A stretch of DNA of 10,948 bases from UBA2402 sp037139735 (GTDB lineage Bacteria > Planctomycetota > Phycisphaerae > Phycisphaerales > UBA1924): assembly GCA_037139735.1 (NCBI GenBank), contig JBAXFU010000103.1:1-10948 (forward strand). The letters run 5' to 3'. The notes below the pieces were generated by a model. It did no database searches. It saw only the letters and a list, made by a program, of their open reading frames with translations, and had not been told where the DNA came from. Position 1 is the first letter of the stretch; every line of letters starts with the position of its first letter. A program made the translations under genes and the position numbers. Positions 1 to 6,013 of the stretch are shown here, in pieces.

Positions 1-51
1 CAGTGAATCGGAGATCGACCGGAACTCAACGCGGGTCGACCGTCGAATCGA

Positions 52-74
52 TATGATGGTGTTCAGCCAAAGGA
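52..74 (+). promoter_or_regulatory. Candidate -10 box and ribosome binding site for the STN-domain gene
   Basis: TATGAT at 52-57 matches the sigma-70 -10 consensus at five of six positions; no convincing -35 box lies about 17 bases upstream. AAAGGA at 69-74 is a good Shine-Dalgarno sequence ending eight bases before the ATG at 83. It decides in favour of that start over the in-frame ATG codons at 53 and 56, which have no such site. The RBS is well supported; the -10 box is only a candidate. Confidence 0.4.
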
Positions 75-82
75 ATCCTCCC

Positions 83-1021
83 ATGCACCCGTCCAAGCAC
101 GCTCCCGCCCTCGTCGCGTTCATCGCCGTGTTCGCCGGGTCGCCTTGGGCGGTCGCCCAGGCCCAACCGGCACCCAAGCCGGCGCCCGCGCCCGCGACCT
201 CCGCCCCGGCCACCCCTGCGGCTCCGTCGACCGGCCATCCCGCGCGAGACACGCTCGTCAGGATGCAGCGGACGCTCAGCGTCGACTTCAAGGAGACGCC
301 CCTGGGCGACGCCATGAAGTTCATCGCCGAAGTGACGGGCGCTGATATCGAGGTGATGTGGGTCGACGACCAGAACTCCACCGGACTCGACAAGGAGCGG
401 ATGATCACCCTCAAGGCCGACAAGGCCACCGCGCTCGACCTGCTCGAACGCGTGCTCGACAAGGCCACCACCGACGCCACCGGCTCGGGCGGGAACACGT
501 GGCAGATGACCGAGAACGGCACGCTCCAGTGCGGGCCCAAGAGTCGCCTCAACAAGTTCCGTCGCGTCGAGATCTACTCCGTCCGCGATCTGCTGATGGA
601 CATCCCCACCTACGCCAACGCGCCCGAGTTCGACCTCCAGAGCGTGCTTCAGAGTTCCGGCCAGCAGGGCGGCGGCGGCGGCCAGAGCCCCTTCCGCGAA
701 AACGGACAGCAGGGCCCCTCCACCTCGCGGAACATCAACGACCGCATCAACGAACTCCAGACGCTCATCACCGAACTCGTCGAACCCGAACAGTGGGTCG
801 ACAACGGCGGCGAAGCGGCCACCATCCGCTTCTTCCAGAACACCTTCATCGTCAACGCGCCCGACTACGTCCACCGTCAACTCGACGGCTACCCCTACTG
901 GCCGCAGCGTGCCACCCGCGTCGCCTCCGTCAAGGGACGTCGATACGTCACGCTCAGCCCCGACACCGCCCTCGCCGGCCTCAGCGGCATCGAGAACCAG
1001 AAGGTCAGCGGCCCCAAGTGA
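83..1021 (+). CDS. Exported STN/secretin-N-like domain protein, function unknown
   Basis: This encodes 312 aa. Residues 1-27 form a signal peptide (basic start, hydrophobic core, cleavage likely after AVA or AQA around 25-27), followed by a Pro/Ala-rich linker (28-52). Residues 62-130 look like a short STN or secretin N0-type domain: 'LSVDFKETPLGDAMKFIAE', then an ITLKADKATALDLLERVL stretch, the usual beta-alpha-beta pattern seen before secretin channels and in TonB receptors. Residues 160-275 resemble a repeat common in planctomycete proteins: IYSVRDLL, a Gly/Gln-rich low-complexity loop (191-212), LQTLITELVEPEQW, NGG, and a strand ending in FIVNAPDYVHRQL. There is no secretin pore domain, and at 312 aa it is far shorter than GspD or PilQ. 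It stands alone, convergent with the lipoprotein gene downstream. It probably acts in the periplasm, perhaps binding a partner protein. The fold assignment is inference from pattern; no function can be assigned. Confidence 0.82.
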   Translation: MHPSKHAPALVAFIAVFAGSPWAVAQAQPAPKPAPAPATSAPATPAAPSTGHPARDTLVRMQRTLSVDFKETPLGDAMKFIAEVTGADIEVMWVDDQNSTGLDKERMITLKADKATALDLLERVLDKATTDATGSGGNTWQMTENGTLQCGPKSRLNKFRRVEIYSVRDLLMDIPTYANAPEFDLQSVLQSSGQQGGGGGQSPFRENGQQGPSTSRNINDRINELQTLITELVEPEQWVDNGGEAATIRFFQNTFIVNAPDYVHRQLDGYPYWPQRATRVASVKGRRYVTLSPDTALAGLSGIENQKVSGPK

Positions 1022-1029
1022 CCGCATCC

Positions 1030-1042
1030 GCCGCCAGGCGGC
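1030..1042. terminator. Short GC hairpin between convergent genes, possible terminator
   Basis: GCCGCC-A-GGCGGC is a perfect inverted repeat, realistically a five-base-pair stem with a CAG loop. It sits in the 36-base gap between two convergent stop codons (1021 and 1058). It has no T-tract on either side, so a role as intrinsic terminator is weakly supported. Confidence 0.3.
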
Positions 1043-1057
1043 TCACGGCCCTTCGAC

Positions 1058-1648
1058 TCACGAGGCCTTCCCGTCCGCCGCCGCCTTGAGTCGTCGCTCG
1101 ATGTCGTCGGCGATGCGACGCTCCAGTTCGCGATCGCGGTTCACCGGCGTCTGGTAGCCGCTGCCCAGCCCTCGCTCGGCCAACGCGGGATCCCGAGCCA
1201 CCGACCACAGCGTCGCCGCCTTGGCCGGCACCCGAAGGCCCGGTTGCTGCAGACGGTCGACGAACACCTCGACGGTCGCCTCCACCGGACGCCCCTCGGC
1301 CGGCGGCGCATCGGTGCCCGCCGACGTGAAGGTGATCCGAACCCGACGACGCTGCTGATTCACGAGGTCGGAGAGCTCCTGCATCATCCCCGTCTGCTGC
1401 GTGTCCCACGGCGTGGCCAGCCCGGACGACGCCCGCGGCTGCGAGGTGATGGTGCCCGCCTGCGCATCGACCCGATCAAGCTCGAAGCCCGCCGACCGCA
1501 ACGCCTCCCTCGCGGCATCAAATCCGCTCGAGTAGCCGGCCGCGTCGATCGCCACCTTCGGCTCGGGCCGGCTGCTGGCGCATCCGGCCAAGGCCGCGAG
1601 GACGACAACGGTCAAGGCCCGGACGATCGGACGAAAGGGCGTCTGCAT
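1058..1648 (-). CDS. Lipoprotein of unknown function
   Basis: This encodes 196 aa with a clear type II signal peptide: basic N-region, hydrophobic stretch 11-21, and lipobox LAGC with the lipidated cysteine at 23. The mature part begins with an Ala/Ser/Pro linker. Around residues 38-75 there is a pattern 'GFDAAREALRSAGFELDRVD' leading into GTITSQPRAS, typical of small planctomycete lipoproteins in which an alpha-beta unit with an 'AGF...D...G.I.T.P' motif is followed by a strand-rich region (here VRITFTSAG and EATVEVFVDRL). The C-terminus is helical and charged. The ATG at 1648 has no obvious Shine-Dalgarno site, but it is the only start that keeps the signal peptide intact. It lies 19 bases downstream of the PIN-TRAM gene on the same strand, so co-transcription is likely. 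No enzyme motif is visible; an envelope structural or assembly role is speculation. Confidence 0.82.
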   Translation of the reverse strand: MQTPFRPIVRALTVVVLAALAGCASSRPEPKVAIDAAGYSSGFDAAREALRSAGFELDRVDAQAGTITSQPRASSGLATPWDTQQTGMMQELSDLVNQQRRRVRITFTSAGTDAPPAEGRPVEATVEVFVDRLQQPGLRVPAKAATLWSVARDPALAERGLGSGYQTPVNRDRELERRIADDIERRLKAAADGKAS

Positions 1649-1667
1649 GTCCAGAGCGTAGCAATCG

Positions 1668-2960
1668 CTACCGCCGCGGATTCCGAGGCGTCCCGGGACG
1701 CGTCGGCCGGAAGGACTTGGGAGGCGGGAAGGGGCCGCGAGGACCCTGCTGGTCCTCCCGAACGGGTTCGTCCCCGCGCTCTCCCGCCGATGGCTCCCCC
1801 GCAGACGCCGGCGGCTGGGCGGAGGCGTCCTCGGCGATCGCCCGCGGCAACGACACGGGCGACGCGAAGATGAGTCGCCCCGCCGAGGTCTGCAGACTCG
1901 ACGACACCACCAGATCGACCGTCGAACCGATCAACGCCGCGGCATCCTCGGCCACGACCATCGTGCCGTCGGGCAGGAACCCGACGGCCTGCCCCTGCTG
2001 TTCGCCCGGCCGAATGAGCTGCACCGCGACCGTCTGACCCGGAATCGCCGCCGTCTTGATGGCGTTGGCGAGATCGTTGATGTTGAGCGCCGTGAGACCG
2101 TTGAGACGCGCCACCTGGGCGAGGGCCACGTCGGTGGTGACGATGAACGACGGCATGAGACGCGCCAACTCGACGATCATCTGGTCGACCCCGATGCCGG
2201 ACACGGGTCGCTCGTCGATGGTCACGTCCAGCCGCGGAATGCGCTGGAGCTTGGCGGCCAGTTCGAGCCCCCGCCTTCCCTTGGCTCGCTTGAGCGGGTC
2301 GTCGCTGTCGGCCAGAGCCTGGAGTTCGACGATGACGAACCGGGGAATGACGATCGGCGCCTGCAGGAAGCCGGTCGTCGCGACGTCGGGCAGGCGCCCG
2401 TCGATCAACGCGGAGGTGTCGACGATGAGCGGCCGAACGCCCCGGATCTGCTTGGCGAACTCGACATACGGGATCACGAGCCGAAAGTCGTCCTGCGTCT
2501 GCAGGACGGTGGTGACCCCGATGTAGCTCAGCGTGATGCCGATGAGGACCTTCAGCGAGTTGGCGACGGGCCGCAGCACGTCGATGGCTTCCTTGTTCTG
2601 CACCCAACTCTCGAGCAGGAGGTCGATGATGAAGCCCAACGCCGCCGTGGCCAGCACGCCCGCGAGGATGCCGAAGATGACGCCCGTGATCGTCGAGATC
2701 TTCTTCTTGGGCGTGGCCAGATCGACCGCGATGGCCACCACGATGAGGATGGCCGCGACGCTGATCGAGGCGATCACCGGCATCCATCCGCCCGACTCCG
2801 AAAGGAAGAGTCGCTTCTCGCTCTGCTGCTGTTGCAACGCGGCGAGCAACGCGAACGTCACCATGAGCGCCACGAACGCGGCACGAACGATCCGAAGCAC
2901 GATGGTCCGCCGCCGGTCCGCGGCTTCCGTGGGCCTCAGTTCCTCGTTGGGAGTGCTCAT
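1668..2960 (-). CDS. Membrane PIN-TRAM domain protein (YacL-like)
   Basis: This encodes 430 aa. Four probable transmembrane segments come first (about 20-42, 61-80, 90-113, 135-154), then a PIN domain (about 177-300) and a TRAM domain (about 303-365). The PIN domain shows the expected acidic residues: D181 in IVDTSALIDGR, E212 in FVIVELQALAD, D259, and D277 in VTTDVAL. This four-TM plus PIN plus TRAM order is that of the Bacillus YacL family, whose members are predicted membrane-anchored RNA-binding ribonucleases; catalysis is not proven from sequence. Residues 370-430 are a Pro/Gly/Arg-rich tail that looks disordered and is an extension beyond the usual family core. I chose the ATG at 2960; a TTG at 2981 extends the frame by seven residues but has no ribosome binding site. 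It is the middle gene of a probable three-gene operon flanked by two lipoprotein-like genes. Identification of the domains is firm; the RNA substrate is unknown. Confidence 0.9.
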   Translation of the reverse strand: MSTPNEELRPTEAADRRRTIVLRIVRAAFVALMVTFALLAALQQQQSEKRLFLSESGGWMPVIASISVAAILIVVAIAVDLATPKKKISTITGVIFGILAGVLATAALGFIIDLLLESWVQNKEAIDVLRPVANSLKVLIGITLSYIGVTTVLQTQDDFRLVIPYVEFAKQIRGVRPLIVDTSALIDGRLPDVATTGFLQAPIVIPRFVIVELQALADSDDPLKRAKGRRGLELAAKLQRIPRLDVTIDERPVSGIGVDQMIVELARLMPSFIVTTDVALAQVARLNGLTALNINDLANAIKTAAIPGQTVAVQLIRPGEQQGQAVGFLPDGTMVVAEDAAALIGSTVDLVVSSSLQTSAGRLIFASPVSLPRAIAEDASAQPPASAGEPSAGERGDEPVREDQQGPRGPFPPPKSFRPTRPGTPRNPRR

Positions 2961-2996
2961 GCCTGACCAGTGTACGGGCAAGGCCCGGCAACGGAT

Positions 2997-3227
2997 CTAC
3001 AACCCCGGCACCACCGCCCGAACCAGCCGAACCGTCCCGCGAAGCACCGATCGGCCTTCGCGGACGACCGCCAAGCCCGCCACGCCCCCGGTCGCGGTCG
3101 CCGCAGCGTCCGTCGCAAGGTCGCGGCACGCCCGCGAGACCGGACACGAACACCCCGTCTGCACCGCGACAAGCCCCGCCAACGCCAGCAGGCCCCAACG
3201 CCCGCGACCCCCTCGGATGAGTTTCAT
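2997..3227 (-). CDS. Small lipoprotein-like protein (76 aa), function unknown
   Basis: The ATG at 3227 is preceded by GGGAG at seven bases' spacing, a good ribosome binding site. The frame is open further upstream, but that part reads as Pro/Gly/Trp-rich noise and carries no signal. The 76-residue product has a basic start (MKLIRGGRGR), a hydrophobic core (12-22) and a lipobox-like VQTGC with cysteine at 26. Gln at the -3 position is not ideal, so lipidation is probable rather than certain. The remainder has two more cysteines (28 and 34) and an Ala/Val/Arg-rich, possibly amphipathic helical C-terminus. It lies 36 bases upstream of the PIN-TRAM gene and is probably the first gene of that operon. 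No homologous family is recognised. Confidence 0.62.
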   Translation of the reverse strand: MKLIRGGRGRWGLLALAGLVAVQTGCSCPVSRACRDLATDAAATATGGVAGLAVVREGRSVLRGTVRLVRAVVPGL

Positions 3228-3278
3228 CCCGCCACTCCCGTCGGCCCACCACGCTCCGGGACCGCCACCCATCCATCG

Positions 3279-3294
3279 TCCCCTGAAGAGGGGA
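3279..3294. repeat. Small perfect inverted repeat in the leader of the minus-strand operon
   Basis: TCCCCT-GAAG-AGGGGA is a perfect six-base-pair inverted repeat with a four-base centre. It lies 52-67 bases upstream of the start of the small lipoprotein gene on the minus strand, so it could be an operator or a leader hairpin. Short GC-rich palindromes are frequent in such DNA, and nothing else supports a function. Confidence 0.3.
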
Positions 3295-3343
3295 ACATGA
3301 GGCCGAGCTGCCGGTTCCAACGCTGCCATGCAACATGCCGTCC

Positions 3344-3349
3344 TATAAT
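3344..3349. promoter_or_regulatory. Exact TATAAT hexamer, candidate -10 element in divergent region
   Basis: TATAAT at 3344-3349 lies in CCTATAATAAAAAG, the most AT-rich spot in an otherwise GC-rich window. Read on the minus strand the same place gives TATTAT (3351 to 3346), one mismatch from consensus and about 120 bases upstream of the small lipoprotein start. On the plus strand it would give a leader of roughly 200 bases to the PEP-CTERM-like gene. No consensus -35 is found at 16-18 bases in either direction, so the direction cannot be decided from sequence. Confidence 0.4.
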
Positions 3350-3484
3350 AAAAAGCCCTGGTGTGGTTTCGGCGGATGGGGCGGCTTGGCCACGTGTGAG
3401 GGACGGGTTTCGGTCAGGCCCTAGAAATCGTGCGCCACATTTACAAACGTTGTGTTAGACTCAATGGGCTGCCACGCACCACAT

Positions 3485-3505
3485 CCGGACACCATCACGG
3501 TCCGG
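3485..3505. repeat. Inverted repeat upstream of the PEP-CTERM-like gene
   Basis: CCGGAC at 3485-3490 and GTCCGG at 3500-3505 form a perfect six-base-pair inverted repeat around a nine-base centre. It lies about 50 bases before the start codon at 3557. It could be an operator or a leader hairpin; no further evidence distinguishes these from chance. Confidence 0.28.
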
Positions 3506-3556
3506 GCTGATGTCACGGACTCAGGCATCGAGCAGGTGGCCGACGGAGAGTGACTC

Positions 3557-4276
3557 ATGAGCACCTTGAGTTGCGGTCAAGCGACGACGGCGCCAGGAAA
3601 GCGATTGGGTTGGCCATTGGGTTGGCCATTGCAACGGTCAGTCGGCTTGACGACGCGACTGGCGGTCATGTCGACGTGCTTGGCTGCACTGTCGCCGGCG
3701 GCGCACGCCGGATTCATGCTCGAATCGCGGGCCACCTTCGTGCACCTGCGGGACCTCGTCGACGGAACTCCGGTCTTCCACACCGAGAATCCGGCCAGGG
3801 GGTTTCGCGCCTTCGCCTCGGATGGTCACCCGCTTGACCCGGTGATCTCGCAGTCGGACCTGATCTTCTACAACTTCACGATGACCTCGACCAACGCCCA
3901 CATCGTGCGGCCCGGGTCGTGCGAGTACACCGGCGACTACGAGTTCCGCTTCGGCAGTTTCGGAACCGGCGCCCCTCCGTCCTTGGTGTCGTCGGGAACC
4001 TTTTCGATCACCTTGACCTTCATCGATCACGACAACGCCACCGTGATCGGACAACTCGTCCAAGACCCCGAAAGCCTCGACGACGACTTCCCGGACTTCT
4101 CGTGCGGCGGCCATCCCATCACCGTCGAGGGCGAGTATCACCACACCTACCACCCCGACGGCACGTGGTCGGGCGGCGGCATGCTGGTCGTCGACTTCCG
4201 ACAGTCGGGCGTGCCCGCGCCCGCGTCGCTGAGCGTGCTGGCCTTCGCGGCATTTGCATCTCGGCGGCGACGCTGA
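3557..4276 (+). CDS. Exported protein with PEP-CTERM-like C-terminal sorting signal
   Basis: This encodes 239 aa. GGAGAG at 3545-3550 is a strong ribosome binding site six bases before the ATG at 3557. The N-terminus is long for a signal peptide: about 30 residues with a repeated GWPL, then hydrophobic LAVMSTCLAALSPAAHA with likely cleavage after A51. The mature domain is beta-rich and ends in strands such as GTFSITLTFID and GGMLVVDFRQSG; two cysteines (122 and 183) could form a disulfide. The last 21 residues follow the PEP-CTERM plan: a VPAP motif at 219-222, a hydrophobic segment (LSVLAFAAFA) and a terminal RRRR cluster. Such tails are processed by exosortases in exopolysaccharide-producing bacteria, and planctomycetes often have VPAP in place of VPEP. 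No exosortase is in the window. The function of the central domain is unknown. The zinc-ribbon gene follows after 51 bases and may be co-transcribed. Confidence 0.85.
   Translation: MSTLSCGQATTAPGKRLGWPLGWPLQRSVGLTTRLAVMSTCLAALSPAAHAGFMLESRATFVHLRDLVDGTPVFHTENPARGFRAFASDGHPLDPVISQSDLIFYNFTMTSTNAHIVRPGSCEYTGDYEFRFGSFGTGAPPSLVSSGTFSITLTFIDHDNATVIGQLVQDPESLDDDFPDFSCGGHPITVEGEYHHTYHPDGTWSGGGMLVVDFRQSGVPAPASLSVLAFAAFASRRRR
3604..3627 (+). repeat. Perfect 12-base tandem duplication inside the signal-peptide coding region
   Basis: ATTGGGTTGGCC occurs twice head to tail (3604-3615 and 3616-3627), with ATTG beginning a third copy. Being a multiple of three it keeps the frame, giving a duplicated LGWP/GWPL stretch at residues 17-25 of the PEP-CTERM-like protein. 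This is a plausible replication-slippage site that would change the length of the leader without breaking the gene. Confidence 0.8.
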
Positions 4277-4327
4277 CTCGTGCCCGAACGCCATGCCCCG
4301 GTCGATGGACGAGGCAATGATCACCCC

Positions 4328-5080
4328 ATGACGCGCGACGAGCCCGATCCGCGGACCGGCCCCATCCCCGTGGCTCCGGTCGACCTGAGCGGCGTGCATC
4401 GCGCCCCCTGCCCTCGCTGCGGCGGGGCCACCATCCCCGGCGTTCCCGCCTGTGCAGCGTGCGGCCATGCGCCGTCGATCGATCCGGGCATCGCCGACAC
4501 GACCACCTCCGGGCGACGGACCAGACGGCCCGCCCGCTGCCGCCAGTGCGGCTATTCGCTCGCGGGACTCAGAGGCGGCCCGTGCCCCGAGTGCGGCACC
4601 CCTGTGACGGTCGCGTCCCGTCGCGAGTGGGACCTCGAGACGTCGCGCGAGGTCTCAAGACAGGCGTACACCCAGGCCATCGCCCTCGCCGCGGGCGGGT
4701 TCCTGCTCGGCGTCCTGGTCAGGACCGCCGCGGCGGGCTGGATGGCGGGAGGCCTCTTCGCCGTCGGCTGGATGGTGTCGGTGGCCATCGGCATCTCCGT
4801 GCTGCTGGCGTGCGGAGCGATCTGGATGGGCTTCTCGAGTTCGGTGCCGCTGGCGATGACGCAGATCGCGGCTGCGCACGCGGTCGCGCTGGGGGGCGGC
4901 CTCGTCGCGGGGGCCATCGGCGGATCGACGATCGGCATCGTCGTCGGCATCGGGTTGTATCTGGCGCTGATCGAGCGATTCCTCGACCTCGATCCGTTCG
5001 ATGCGCGATGCGTGGGCGTGCTGTGCGCGATCTTCCACATCGTGCTCGGCGTCGCGGCCAGGGCAACCGGTCTTCTCTGA
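4328..5080 (+). CDS. Double zinc-ribbon membrane protein, function unknown
   Basis: This encodes 250 aa from the ATG at 4328. A GTG at 4280 extends the frame by 16 residues without a ribosome binding site; GAGG at 4311-4314 is rather far (13 bases) from the ATG, so the start is not certain. Two zinc-ribbon-like clusters are visible: C28/C31 with C42/C45, and C71/C74 with C86/C89. The second reads CRQCGYSLAGLRGGPCPECG, a signature widespread in planctomycete membrane proteins. A soluble linker (91-112) leads to about four hydrophobic segments (117-135, 140-166, 176-214, 228-245), rich in Gly and Ala. The ribbons probably face the cytoplasm. No catalytic motif or transport signature is seen. 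The gene lies 51 bases after the PEP-CTERM-like gene and ends in a hairpin shared with the convergent binding-protein gene. Confidence 0.83.
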   Translation: MTRDEPDPRTGPIPVAPVDLSGVHRAPCPRCGGATIPGVPACAACGHAPSIDPGIADTTTSGRRTRRPARCRQCGYSLAGLRGGPCPECGTPVTVASRREWDLETSREVSRQAYTQAIALAAGGFLLGVLVRTAAAGWMAGGLFAVGWMVSVAIGISVLLACGAIWMGFSSSVPLAMTQIAAAHAVALGGGLVAGAIGGSTIGIVVGIGLYLALIERFLDLDPFDARCVGVLCAIFHIVLGVAARATGLL

Positions 5081-5123
5081 CCCGCCGCTCGCTCGCCGAC
5101 GCCATCAGCGAGCGGTCGGCGGG
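5081..5123. terminator. Imperfect hairpin between convergent genes, possible bidirectional terminator
   Basis: Bases 5081-5093 pair with 5107-5123: CCCGCCG (5081-5087) with CGGCGGG (5117-5123), and CTCGCT (5088-5093) with AGCGAG (5107-5112), leaving a four-base bulge (5113-5116) and a 13-base loop. It starts directly after the stop of the zinc-ribbon gene and its right arm covers the final codons and stop of the minus-strand binding-protein gene. There is no T-tract on either strand, so it is at best a non-canonical terminator. Confidence 0.5.
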
Positions 5124-6013
5124 CTTGCCGCTCGTATGGCCGTCTCGAGCTGGTCCGCGAGGCGGATCATGGCGATCCCGGGAATCTGGCACTCCGGATC
5201 GACGATGACGCGCGTGTTGCCCGGCGTCATGCCGGGCAGGGGCTGGGCGCCGGGCGCCGCACGCTCGAGCGTCAAGACGGGCTCGTCGGGAACGAGGCCC
5301 GCGCCGGGGAGGAGCAGGATGAAGAGATCGGGCGCCAGTCGCCGAACATCTTCGTGATCCATCGTGACGAACGAACCGCCGACCGTGACGGCGGGCGTGG
5401 CGCCGATCGCCTCGAGCACCTGCTGATGGCACGAGCCGGGACCGAAGGCCGCCGGCGGACTGAGCGAGGCCAGCAGCAGCACCCGCGCCCCGGGCAGGTC
5501 GGCCCGCCGCGACCATGCCCCCTCCATGCGACGACGAAGCGCGGCCACCCGACCATCCGAGTCGCCCGGCAGCAGGCCGGCGCCCACGGAATCGACGCAA
5601 CGACGGATGTCGTCGAGCGAGAGCATGGGATGATCGCTCAATCGCCACCCGTGATCACGGGCCAGTTCGACGAGCCGCGGCGGGAGGTCGCGACTGCCCC
5701 ACTGCGTGAGGACATGCGTGGGACCAAGCGTGAGGAGCGTCTCGTAATCGATGCCCGCCTGATCGCCGCAGGAGGGCATCGACGCGGGAAGAAACGAATC
5801 GAAGGCGTGGCGACCGACGATGCGATCCTCGAACCCCAGTTCGCGCACGACCGAGCCGACGGCGGGGCTGAGCACGACGAGCCGCGGTGCGTTCTGGCCG
5901 GGGGCGTCCGTGCGGGGGTGTTCGGATGCGTCGCGTCCGCACGCCGCGAGCATCAGGGCGACCGCGGCGACCACCAACGCGAGCCGCCGGCCCGCTCGCG
6001 GCGACACGCTCAC
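5105..6013 (-). CDS. Lipoprotein, BtuF/FhuD-type ABC transporter substrate-binding protein
   Basis: This encodes 302 aa from a GTG at 6013 that overlaps the stop of the debranching-enzyme gene as GTGA. GGAG seven bases upstream supports this start; the longer open frame above it is Arg/Pro-rich noise. Residues 9-24 form a lipoprotein signal peptide with lipobox LAAC and cysteine at 25. From about 44 to 295 the layout is that of the periplasmic-binding-protein family PF01497 (vitamin B12, haem, ferric-siderophore binding): RLVVLSPAVGSVVRELGFEDRIVG at the start, YETLLTLGPTHVLTQ near 90-104, a mid-protein helix, VLLLASLSP, and ITM-like FVTMDHEDVRRLAPDLFILL near 215-234. The substrate cannot be told from sequence. 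No permease or ATPase partner is adjacent: downstream is a convergent gene and upstream is glycogen debranching enzyme. It may serve a transporter encoded elsewhere, or have another role. Family call is fairly firm, ligand unknown. Confidence 0.86.
   Translation of the reverse strand: MSVSPRAGRRLALVVAAVALMLAACGRDASEHPRTDAPGQNAPRLVVLSPAVGSVVRELGFEDRIVGRHAFDSFLPASMPSCGDQAGIDYETLLTLGPTHVLTQWGSRDLPPRLVELARDHGWRLSDHPMLSLDDIRRCVDSVGAGLLPGDSDGRVAALRRRMEGAWSRRADLPGARVLLLASLSPPAAFGPGSCHQQVLEAIGATPAVTVGGSFVTMDHEDVRRLAPDLFILLLPGAGLVPDEPVLTLERAAPGAQPLPGMTPGNTRVIVDPECQIPGIAMIRLADQLETAIRAASPPTAR

Larger units (their letters stand above)
3228..3556. other. Divergent intergenic region between the PIN-TRAM operon and the PEP-CTERM-like gene
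   Basis: This 329-base gap separates two divergent transcription units and must hold the promoters of both. It contains a short AT-rich island near 3344, a second lower-GC patch at 3438-3465 with a TTTACA hexamer (3440-3445) but no well-placed -10 box, and two small inverted repeats listed separately. No credible coding frame or structured RNA was recognised here. Confidence 0.6.

Noticed and set aside
26..1027. A 333-codon minus-strand frame opposite the STN-like gene
   Set aside because: It is Gly/Val/Asp-rich antisense sequence with no signal or domain, while the plus strand has a signal peptide and RBS.
1612..3336. A 574-codon minus-strand frame
   Set aside because: It overlaps the PIN-TRAM gene in another frame and reads as Arg/Gly/Ala-rich sequence without domains.
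3365..3413. GGTTTCGG repeated at 3365-3372 and 3406-3413
   Set aside because: Eight-base matches are expected by chance over this length and no third copy or symmetric arrangement supports an operator.
3638..4468. A 276-codon minus-strand frame opposite the PEP-CTERM-like gene
   Set aside because: The plus-strand product has a ribosome binding site, signal peptide and sorting tail; the minus frame has none of these.
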